Shown: piece by piece, positions 55,428 through 64,000 of the stretch
Layout: each line of letters starts with the position of its first letter
Numbering within the stretch: position 1 is the first letter of the stretch
NCBI GenBank assembly: GCA_014898415.1
Contig: RCTD01000001.1
Coordinates: 434,001-498,000, forward strand
DNA: 64,000 nucleotides
From: Stromatinia cepivora
Lineage: Eukaryota; Ascomycota; Leotiomycetes; Helotiales; Sclerotiniaceae
Direction: 5' to 3'
Program-made: the position numbers and the translations under genes
Notes under the pieces: model-generated
Told to the model about the DNA's origin: nothing
The model's input: the letters and a program-made list of their open reading frames with translations, nothing else
The model's database searches: none

Positions 55428-58033
55428 TCAACCAAAGAACTCCCCGCCCACCAACGTCTCCCATGGTTTTGAAAGTTCCCAAGCCTTTTCCATCAATCTT
55501 CGTGCTTTGTGTGCTTGTGTCATTCCGTGCCTCTCAACCCTGTTCATTCGTTCAAGGATATCGGATCTTTGCTTCTCATCTCGAATATCACACCCAGCCG
55601 TAAACATTGGAAACAACAAGCAGGCTTCGGCACTACTTCCTTTCCTAATCTTGTTGAAAGAGCCAAGGATTTCACCAACGGCATGCTGGACATCTTCGTG
55701 AACTGAAGGTTTTCCAAGTATTCTGCGATGGAGATGGACGAGCCCAGCAGAATGAAAGGCTTCGTTCGTTGCGGCTACCTCAAGACTATCCCATCCATAC
55801 TCTGCTTCGGACTTAGATTGCATATGAGTGCATGGCTTAGCTTGGTGACGACGTGACTCAATGAGATCTGCTTCAAGTTTGTGGGCACGGGTGACTACTT
55901 CATCGGATGGTTGCCAATCTACATTAATTGTTGAATCAGTATTAATGCGATGAGCATCACATTGGCGGGCAAGATTAGCGACCTTAGCAAGAATGCGGAC
56001 ACAACGACTGGTGAAGCCAAGGATACAGTCAATTTGATAACCATATTCTTCATCTTCCGTTTCATAATCCAACATCCAAGCAGACGAAAGATTATGACCA
56101 CCACTCATACTGCCAAGGACATCCAAGTATGCAAACCAACTCCATAGAAAGGACGAAACCTTATCCTTGCGTGATAGCGTTTGCATTCGGTGGGCTCCAC
56201 CTCTCGCGACGAGCATTTGACGCGCGAATTCAAGGTGCTTCTGCCATGGAACGGCAACACCAAAGACCTTTGGAGAGATTATTTCCAAAGATGCAAGCAT
56301 GATCACCGTCGCAAGGTTGACATTCGACGTGATCTTGTTTGGGTCATCGAGCGCATGCCTAAGGTTGGGAAAGATGTCTTTGACCCACAAAGCTATACGA
56401 GTGGCAGGCTCGGGTTGTCTCAGAAGTCTGGCTCGATGTGTCGCAGAGTATGCAAGTAGAAGATGCAAAAGATCGTCGTCCCGAACAGCCATCTGCGGTA
56501 AGATGCTACGGAAGGGATTAGACGAACAATTGTGCGGTATCAGACAACCTGCTGTGTGATCGAGAAAATGATGCTAGGAAAGATTAGTTATAAAGCTCAA
56601 GCGCAGCCACGAGAAAAGTCTTACAAAGTACTGTATTTAGATTAGCGAAGAGCGAAAATAGATATTTGTACTACTCACAAGTAGGTTCATTGGATTTTCA
56701 AGCAGTTTCGCAGGAAGGGGTTGAAGTATACGAGGTATGCATATCGAAACAGGTTTGTCATAGTATCCAACTTCAAGAGCCGTCTCATTACTTTCCATGC
56801 CGAATCCAAACTCCATTGGCGACAACTCGCCTCCATTATCTACACCGGACTCCTGGTGAATATCCACTAGCGCGGAAGATGATTCTAAGATTGCATTGAC
56901 ATCATCGTTCTTTCCGATATCCAAATCCACCAGCCCTCGATCAATACCCCATGTATCGGTATCCTGATATACATCATGCATGTATGGGGTCCAATCCTGG
57001 CTTCGGTAATCCCATCCTTTTCCATTGCTCTGGTGCCCCGACGCTGCGCCATCAGACGGGCCCGATAACAATGAACTTACGGAGAGCCTGCTTGAGTATT
57101 CACGACTTGGCATAGTTTTGGTCTTATTAAGATCCACCCCACGTAGTGTTCCGGATTCTACCGATGGCATAGCAGGTATTGCATTTCGAGGCTCGTCGGT
57201 GGAACCCAAACTGGGCACCAGAGGAGGAAGCATGCGTGAGTTATAGACCGAGCTGTCATATCGAGTGCGTTTAGCAGGCCTGTCCATTGTAGAGCTTTCT
57301 GCTGCCGGTGTCCCGTGCCCACTTCCGAGATATGGCGGAGTTGACACTGGGCTTTCGATGTTCGGAAGTGCGCCTCTGTTTGAATTTGAACTTCCAGATT
57401 TATCCGCAACTTGAAGTTGGTAAGATATCGATAGACCAGGTGATTGTGCTGAAAGTGGAGTGATCGGGGCATTGGACTGGTATCGTTCAAAGTTTGGAGG
57501 CTGCTGCTGCTTCGGGTGACCATAATCCCTGGGTAACGTATCTTGGAAAGTTGAAATCGGTAGATAAGCAGGTCTGGTCAACGCGGGATCAATCATGTCT
57601 TCCATTTGCTCCCCAAAAGCGGCATCATTGCGGCTCAAATACTCATCTCGAGGAGCAGATATTGTGGGGAAAGATTGGAAGCTTGTGAATGACCCCGAAG
57701 GGTGACGACTTCCATTTTGAGTAGTTTGAGTCGTTAAATTCGAGACCGAAAAATCTCCCTGCCCAGTGTCGACGTCATTTAGAACTTTCTTCTTGCCTCT
57801 ACCCTCCCAATTCAATCGTATGCTATAATCGCAGATTTCGTTCTGTTTCGAACAATTTACACATGTTGGGCGAGTTTCGTCACATTTCACTTTTCGAGCT
57901 TTGCAGGGCCTGTAAAGGATATATATATTCAGTAAAAATATCCGATGACATAAACATTACTACTAGCGTACCAACAGCCATTTCTACTCCTCTTCTTAGG
58001 CTCCGGTGCCCCAACTTTCTTTGGACGTGGCAT
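55428..58033 (-). CDS. Zn2Cys6 transcription factor with Fungal_trans_2 domain
   Basis: Predicted 814-aa fungal-specific regulator. Exons: 58033-57972, 57909-56679, 56630-56625 (6 nt), 56573-55428. The zinc cluster is canonical CX2CX6CX6CX2CX6C, Cys at residues 20, 23, 30, 37, 40 and 47, interrupted by the first intron between Cys20 and Cys23. A long Ser/Pro/Asn-rich linker follows. The Fungal_trans_2 domain begins at PMNLLYFHHFLDHTAG, where Tyr-Phe come from the 6-nt microexon, and continues SNPFRSILPQMAVRDDDLLH and LLLAYSATHRARLL. All flanking introns are 48-63 nt with GTGAGT, GTAAGA and GTACGC donors. Target genes are unknown. Its neighbour PPWD1 is on the same strand and functionally unrelated. 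Confidence 0.9.
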
Positions 58034-58584
58034 GATGGGAATGAACGAATGGTATACAAACAAATGACGATATCGATTTCCGACATTGGCTCAAGTTGCC
58101 GGTATCTGAACTAGGGTTGTCGGTATTTGAGTCGCCAGTGTCTTTTCCATAAGTAGAGTAAGCTTTGAGTTTAGTAGATTGCGCTATTGGATTTATCTGT
58201 ATCGACATAACGATAAACGGACGGGAAGAAGAAGTCGTTGAGAAAGACAATGGCTATGGAATTTGGATATAAACTCTAATATCAAGCAAGACAAGGATCA
58301 AAAAGACGAAAAGATTGAGTGAAGTTAAATGCAATGGAAGGTATCTGTGGAGAAAGGTGGAAAGGTGGAAAGGTGGAAAGGTGGAAAGGTGGGAAAGTGG
58401 GGATAAGATTGCCAATATGCGCTAATGCTGATAAGATCAAACGCTTGACCAATAATTAGATTTTGAGATTGACTAATGACGGATTAACATCAAGGATATA
58501 ACAGGGTGTTCAAAAACTAGGTAGCTCAAAGTAGCTTGAAGTCTTGAATGGTCTGGTCCAAATCCGATATATCGAGCTTTTCTT
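58034..58584. other. Intergenic region upstream of the Zn2Cys6 gene
   Basis: Promoter of the transcription factor and 3' flank of the cyclophilin gene. Contains the GGTGGAAA repeat listed separately. No coding signal. Confidence 0.55.
58351..58400. repeat. AAAGGTGG octamer repeat, about six copies
   Basis: Tandem AAAGGTGG units, the last ones slightly diverged (gggaaagtgg), about 320 bp upstream of the transcription factor start codon. Confidence 0.85.
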
Positions 58585-60506
58585 TTACATGATATCTATA
58601 TTGAGAATTTTAATATCTTCCTCTGGCTTCTCCTTATAGACTCGAGTATTTTCGATTTTGTGGACAACATCTAAACCTTGAATTGCCCTTCCGAAGATTG
58701 TATGTTTGTTGTCTAACCACGGCTATAGGAAAAGAGTTAGCACTGCCATCAATTAGAGAACTACCAGACGTAGGTATGTAAACTTACAGTCTTTTCGGTT
58801 GTAATGAAGAACTGACTACCGTTTGTATTTGGCCCCGCATTCGCCATACTAACTGTATAAGGTTTGTCATGTCTAAGAGAACTAAATTCATCGCCAAACT
58901 CTTTCCCCCAGATACTTTCACCACCAGTACCATCCCCTAATGGATCTCCGCACTGAATCATAAACTTTCGAATGACACGGTGGAAGATAGTATTGTTGTA
59001 ATAGCCCTGTTTTGAATGCGTCACGAAATTCTCAACTGCTTTTGGAGCTGCATCTGGAAACAAGCGTATATGGATATCCCCGTATGTGGTGTGGATAACA
59101 GCGGCCGTTCCAGTCTCGGCAGCCTTTGCCACTGTCAATTTCTTTCCATTTGTATTGGTGGGTTTCTCGTTTTGGACATCTCGTTCTGATTTGGAGACTT
59201 CTTCATCGTTTGTGAACATGTAGAACCGCACTTTACCAACACCGGTCGCAAATAATATCGGATCTCGAACTTCTGATTCCTGCAAAAGAGGGTTGTTGGA
59301 TGCCGCCATTGCAACGGTGGTAATGCCTTTCTTTTGTGGTTGGCCCTGGTACATAGCAATGTTAAGGGGTCTAAAATTCTCATCTCCTCCATACACCTTT
59401 ACAACTCGATTTGTGTAAGTGTTCAAAACCTTGGTGCCTAGTATTGATCCATAAATGATAAAGTGTCCCGTCTCATCAAATATAACATTTGCCTTGTTTC
59501 GTAGGGTCGGCGTTTCGATCTCGCGTTCAGTAGCAAGTCGGCGACCGAACTCTAGATCTTCTAACTTCTTCAATGATGTTCCTGCCTGTTGCATTTCTTC
59601 GATAACCTGCAGCGATTCATCATATGTACGGTATAATTTTCCTGTTGGGAAATCAAATACCCGAACTTTGCGGTCGGGGAATGAGAAAGTTGCGAATTGA
59701 GAACCAGATGGAGAGATTGTGAGAGAGGTGGGTGTCGATTTCGCCTTCTTAAATTCGAAGAGGTTCGTAGAAGACTTGTACTCAAAAACATTATCCGGCT
59801 TTTCGTAATTTCCTCCTGGACGCCAGTATTCAATCATACCATTCTCATCCGCTGATATCACACAATTATAAGCATCATTGAAAGCCATCAGCGAGACAAC
59901 GCTTCGATGTAAGCCTGTAATTGTATGTATTGGTTCCTGGTTCTCGCCACGCCCATCGTATATCCGAATCGTATGATTAACCTCGTCTGATACAGCTAGT
60001 AAAGGAAGAGATGCGCCACGTCCATGTATCCAGCAAACGCATTTTGGTGTGAACTCTAAAGTTAGCATTGACAAGAGATCAAAAGTCATCACGTCAAATA
60101 TCTTGATTGTTTTGTCAGCCCCAGCTGTCGCAAAGCTCCGTCCATCTGAACTGATGGAAACACTCTTGATCTCTCCAACATGAGTCCTAAATTCCTTGAC
60201 GAACTCGATGCCATCGCCCCCTTTCTTCCAGAATTTGACAACTCCATCCACAGAGCTTGTGATCAAGAAGTCCGTCAATGGAGTCATTGTGACAAACGAA
60301 ATTTGTTCTTTGTGCATAAGAGATTTTGAATATCGCGCAGAAGTTGGTAGAGCTGAAATGTAGAGCTTTTCGTAGGGAAGCTTGCGACGTTTCTTTTTGG
60401 GAGCTTCCGCAGATGGAAGTTGAGGTCCCATATCATCATCAGACGAGGAGTCTTCATCTTCTGCATCGAGCTTCCGCTTATTAGAACTGAGAGCTATATC
60501 TGCCAT
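58585..60506 (-). CDS. WD40-cyclophilin peptidyl-prolyl isomerase (PPWD1 type)
   Basis: Peptidyl-prolyl cis-trans isomerase associated with spliceosomes in animals (PPWD1); fungal orthologues are often called Cyp15. Exons 60506-58788 and 58722-58585, intron 65 nt, 618 aa. The N-terminus is acidic then basic ([14 protein letters not shown]). WD-type repeats follow, including [42 protein letters not shown] and [18 protein letters not shown]. The cyclophilin domain starts near residue 470 ([20 protein letters not shown]), with the active-site blocks [15 protein letters not shown] and [20 protein letters not shown]. The cyclosporin-contact Trp is present in PWLDNKH, just after the intron. The start [12 protein letters not shown] is the first ATG. 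The catalytic Arg, Phe and Gln are all present, so it should be active. Confidence 0.94.
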
Positions 60507-60614
60507 CTTGATTGATTAAAGAGGTAGGTTGTGTGTGTGCTTAGACAAATGGATGTTGTTGTAAGGTCAATAACCCATCACATCTGAACCACAAAATAAT
60601 ACTGCAAGGCTGAG

Positions 60615-60630
60615 GCTAGTGTACACTAGC
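60615..60630. promoter_or_regulatory. 16-bp perfect palindrome GCTAGTGTACACTAGC upstream of PPWD1
   Basis: Located about 110 bp upstream of the PPWD1 start codon, between it and the FAR-17a-type gene. The half-word GTACACTAGCG also occurs at 49191, about 93 bp upstream of the ATP11 start. A shared promoter element is possible; no known factor is assigned. Confidence 0.4.
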
Positions 60631-60801
60631 GCGTTTCTGTGAGAGTACAAGGCTGGGTAGCCTTACCTAAGTCTGGCTGCTGCTCCACACAGACCAAGTT
60701 TTAGTTCAACATATATATTTTGGGTATTAGGTACTCAAGTATAAGTATACATTTTCATTTGACAACTTCAAGAACTTCAAGACCTTCAAGAATCCAACAC
60801 C

Positions 60802-61604
60802 ATGGGTTCTACTTCAGCCGCCAACAAGCTCACCTCCCGCCATCCCCTTCAACGTCTCCCTTCCCCATCTCCAACAATCTCCGCCCTTATCCACCTCATC
60901 GGGCTTACTTCCTTCTCTCTATCCTATAAATATCTCTTCGACTTCCCAACGTTCATCAACTCTTCTTATGGCTGGCACTTCCAATATCTCACCATTATTG
61001 GTCTTACTTTGGCCTTCCTTACTTTCGTCTTTGGTTTCCTCTCCGACATCACTCTTTCCTCTAAACTTTTCCTGGTCAAAAATTCTCTCTCATTGTGTTC
61101 CGCCCCCCTCGAAGTTTTGATATCTATTTTATATTGGGGAATTTCGGCTATTGATAAGAAGCTTTTGATACCTCCCGAGATTGTTATTAGCCCATACGCT
61201 GATGTTGGGTTCCATGCTATGCCAGCTATCTTGCTGACCATTGATCTATTGTTTTTGAGTCCGCCATGGACGATTAATGCATTACCTGCTATGGGCCTCT
61301 CATCGACTTTAGCAATTGCATATTGGGCTTGGGTAGAACAATGTTACAAGTATAATGGATTGTGAGTATCATATAGCCGAGCGTTCACGTCTGACGAACA
61401 CTGTGATAGGTGCTAATATCAATATCTAGTTACCCATACCCATTATTCGGACATCTTGCCACAAGCCAAAGAGCTATGTTGTTTACCGGCGCTGCCTTGA
61501 CGATGACTGGAAGTACGGCAATGCTTAAGTGGCTTTATGGAAGAGTCAACGGGTTGCAGGGTGCTCAATATAAGAGCACACCTAACAACATCAAGGGAGA
61601 ATAG
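60802..61604 (+). CDS. FAR-17a/AIG1-like integral membrane protein
   Basis: Predicted 244-aa membrane protein of the androgen-induced gene 1 family. Animal members hydrolyse fatty-acid esters of hydroxy fatty acids; fungal roles are little known. Exons 60802-61361 and 61430-61604, intron 68 nt. About six hydrophobic segments are visible: ISALIHLIGLTSFSLSYKYL, FQYLTIIGLTLAFLTFVFGF, PLEVLISILYWGISAI, GFHAMPAILLTIDLLFL, INALPAMGLSSTLAIAYWAW and a last one near QRAMLFTGAALTMTGSTAML. The conserved His of the family is likely the one in VGFHAMPA, and the conserved Thr position is near the second helix. Start at 60802, preceded by a TC/AAGA-rich leader. Divergent from PPWD1. Confidence 0.85.
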
Positions 61605-62027
61605 ACGATCATCATAGATTTTTTTTAATTTTTTTTTGGGATAGAAAGCTATATACAGATATACAAATTCCGTTACTGTAATACAGCACATTAGTGTGGC
61701 TTGCTAAGCTAGCTGAGCTTCATATGCCACCTTCCAATCATCTATTACATTTATATGCATTACCACATATCGATTAGATCTAAAAAGTCAACGTATCATA
61801 TCATCAAGATATGTCGCACAGCCTTGAGAAACAACCCCTCAGCTATCCAGATGGGGTTCGGAAGTACATCCCGGATTCAGCCCCAATTGCGTATGCAACC
61901 TTGCGACAGTCTTCTGGTACATAACGAACATCCAGCATCAGCTTGGTTCTGAACAAGTGTTTGCAATTGCGATGAGTTGGTCATTGCGAACTTACATTTT
62001 TCTCCAATTCAATTTCAAAGTATCAAG
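61605..62027. other. Intergenic region
   Basis: 3' flank of the AIG1-like gene, including a T-rich run at 61619-61637, and the promoter of the SDR-like gene. No other feature seen. Confidence 0.55.
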
Positions 62028-63253
62028 ATGGTCAAGCTTAGCCAAATAATCGAATCCAATCAATCTATTCAAACTCTTCCTTCAGGCCTTGTATCCATAT
62101 TTGTAGGCGCATCTCATGAATTTGAACGCGCTATCATTCGCAGCTTGGCCAAATATGAGAATGCAGAATATGAGAATGCGCCGAAGATATACATGATTGA
62201 CAGTTTCGTCCATGAAAATAAACCTACTTCCTCCTTCGTCGAGGAGTTGGAAAATATTAATCCCGCTGGCTCTTATAAAACTTTCAACGTACGAATAGGA
62301 ATTCTGTCTGAGGTTGATAGGGTCTGCGATAAGATCAAGAAAGTGGAGGAACATGTGGATTTATTGGTTATGAGTTGTGGATTTATGAGATTTTCTCGAG
62401 GAAAAGGTAACTTCACTTTCCTTCATCTGTTCGAAGCTTCTCTTCCACCAATATGTCACATGGAATAGGACTTCATGAAGCTGATCTTTCACTTGAAGAT
62501 AGGAGTGCTTATGAAGAAAGCCATCTGTCAGATCAAGAAGCACGTGGAGGTATTCCATTTGAAATAGCACTTCAATTCTACATTCGCCAACGCTTCATCA
62601 CAAATCTTCTTCCCCTTCTTTCCAAAAGTCGTTGCCCCCGTGTCATTTCTCTCCTGCTGCCTGGGAACGACAGTCCAGCATACTTTGAAACACTCGATTC
62701 AAGTAAAAAGTATTTAGATACTGGATCAATCAACCATGCAACATCCCTCTTATTCTCCGAATACGCCAAAACGCACCCTGAAATCACGTTCATCAATGTT
62801 TTCCCCGGGATCATAAACTACGATACTTGGGATCGTACGATAAACCCCGTCCAGGGAATCTCATGGTACCCCGCCACAGTTCTCAAATGGACTATGCCCC
62901 CGTTATTCAAATACTTCATGTGCGTCCCCAAAGAGGAAGTAGCAGAGCGTATCGTCTTCCTAGCAACAAGTGTTCGATATCCGCCGGGAAGAGAAAAAAG
63001 AGATGAAGGGAAAGTGGCAGGATTAGCAGAATGTCCACCAGCATGGAAACTTTCTGTTGCGAGATCAATGGTTATGAAAGATGGCCGGGGAAATGGTGTG
63101 TATAGGATTAATGAGGAAGGTGAAGCGTGCGAAGAAAGTGAGGTTTTGAGTCGGTATCTTGAGCAGGAGGAGGGGAAATGGCTTTTGGAACATACTGAGG
63201 AGGTGTTTGGGAGGATGCTTAATGCGGAGGGGGCGTCGAATGATGCAAGTTGA
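62028..63253 (+). CDS. SDR-like NAD(P)-binding protein (fungal), catalytic motif not evident
   Basis: Predicted 387 aa, resembling fungal short-chain dehydrogenase-like proteins often found near metabolic genes. Exons 62028-62406 and 62469-63253, intron 62 nt. The Rossmann start is SGLVSIFVGASHEFERAIIR (canonical TGxxxGxG altered), a later strand is HVDLLVMSCGFMRFSRG (NNAG position replaced), and the catalytic-loop region NHATSLLFSEYAKTHPEITF with FINVFPGIINYDTW fits the family, but the usual YxxxK is not obvious. The C-terminus carries the YRINEEGEACEESEVL type seen in this group. It may be a non-catalytic or divergent member; reaction and substrate unknown. The start at 62028 is preferred because MVKLSQIIESN is typical; an upstream open extension lacks similarity. 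Confidence 0.75.
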
Positions 63254-63547
63254 AGTGGCGAGTCATATGGGTGACGTGAATTTTAGGTTCTCTTTTGGTT
63301 TTTCCATTTACCTCCAGGAATGCGGCCACAGAAAAGCAAGGATTTTGGTAGTAGTGTTGAGATTGACTTTGGATTCATGGAATTTCAAATATTCTTATCC
63401 TCAAGCAATGCAACGGCGTAATTTCTGTAACAAAATCTACGAAAGTCTTGTTGGATATCTACAAAATCAAAACAAGACCCACATTAATTCTGTATTTACA
63501 TTTCCATCCCATCCTTTGCAATTCACCCCCTCCAATAACAAATCTCT

Positions 63548-63953
63548 CTAAATAAAGCCTCCAGAAAATCCCCTAAAAGATCTCCCTAGTCCCCTCCCCA
63601 CAACATCTCCATCAACAAAATAATCAAAAATACCAAAAGTTCGGGCCCCAGTATCTGGGGGCCCTACATCTTTGTTGGCCAAATATATTCGTAGTATCCC
63701 TGACTCCGAAGGGATCGAATGCTCCCCACAAAGATACCACTCCGAACCTCGAGTTGTTGTGTCTAGCTGTTGAGCTAGATTGTCGTGTTTGTCATACCAC
63801 CATTTGACGAGGAGGTGTGTGATATTTGTGTTTATCTTGGTTTAGCGAGGAGGGTGAATATTGTTGTTATTTGGTTGGGGTTTTCTGTTTTGTCACTTTT
63901 TTTATGGATGGATGAAAACTCTTGGTAGCGCTGGGAGTTTGTTTTGAGGTCAT
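63548..63953 (-). CDS. Small hypothetical protein, tentative two-exon model
   Basis: Not recognised. A 95-codon frame, open from about 63835 to a TAG at 63548, reads as a plausible protein (HLLVKWWYDKHDNLAQQLDT with WYLCGEHSIPSESGILRIYL and GARTFGIFDYFVDGDVVG). It has no in-frame ATG. A 57-nt exon at 63953-63897 (MTSKQTPSATKSFHPSIKK) can be joined over a 61-nt GT-AG intron to keep the frame, giving 114 aa. The donor GTGACA and acceptor CCAAG are weak, so the start is uncertain. Protein-like composition and lack of stops are the only evidence. It could be a longer gene cut by the window edge. Confidence 0.4.
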
Positions 63954-64000
63954 GGGATTGGTGGAGGAGAGAGTATTAAGGTTGTCTCTTCTACAATCGT

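Noticed and set aside
1..64000. CRISPR arrays, bacterial operons or intact transposons
   Set aside because: Genome is eukaryotic with spliceosomal introns; no spaced repeats, transposase, reverse transcriptase or long terminal repeats were seen.

Overview
The window is nuclear DNA from a filamentous ascomycete. The genes are intron-poor to moderately intron-rich, with introns mostly 44-65 nt long and GTAAGT/GTGAGT-type donors. They include fungal signature families: a Zn2Cys6 activator, a Tsl1/Tps3-type trehalose subunit, a CSC1/RSN1 channel and BTB/POZ expansions. Intergenic DNA is AT-rich and full of simple repeats. The overall look (AT-rich, PI4-kinase, PPWD1-type cyclophilin, BTB family with a Cys/His tail) suggests a Leotiomycete such as Botrytis/Sclerotinia, but that taxon is an inference. 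No bacterial or viral features were seen.

Layout. 1-5703: 3' part of a PI4-kinase STT4 gene. 6.2-9.7 kb: a small-molecule-type methyltransferase, then LSM6 (minus, three tiny exons) head-to-head with an Esc2/Rad60-like SUMO-like-domain protein. 10.7-14.0 kb: trehalose synthase complex regulatory subunit with both catalytic sites degraded. 14-19.1 kb: long non-coding stretch with a pyrimidine-rich tract. 19.1-21 kb: Pch2/TRIP13 AAA+ ATPase, followed by a damaged tRNA-like element. 22.7-29.6 kb: CSC1-like stress-gated channel and a large F-box protein. 29.6-33.2 kb: repeat-rich DNA (24.7 copies of a 9-bp unit) and a proline/arginine/serine-rich protein.

34.2-39.4 kb is a BTB/POZ cluster with three relatives. 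Two of them look broken (nonsense and frameshift) and one is intact. 39.4-46 kb resembles a gene graveyard: an AT-rich repeat block and two degenerate coding regions. 46-47.5 kb encodes a lineage-specific basic nuclear-like protein with internal repeats. 48.1-51.2 kb: mitochondrial F1 assembly factor ATP11 and a peroxisomal-type 4-coumarate-CoA-ligase-like enzyme in tandem. 52.2-52.8 kb: a coiled-coil repeat reading frame with an apparent frameshift. 55.4-60.5 kb: a Zn2Cys6 transcription factor containing a 6-nt microexon, and the WD40-cyclophilin PPWD1. 60.8-63.3 kb: a FAR-17a/AIG1 membrane protein and an SDR-like protein. 63.5-64 kb: a probable small unrecognised gene on the minus strand.

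The genes are mostly independent housekeeping functions (phosphoinositide signalling, mRNA decay/splicing, trehalose metabolism, meiotic checkpoint, mitochondrial assembly), with no metabolic cluster evident. The accessory part is 29.6-47.5 kb. Exon boundaries were read by eye from splice consensus and frame continuity. No alignment or search could be run.
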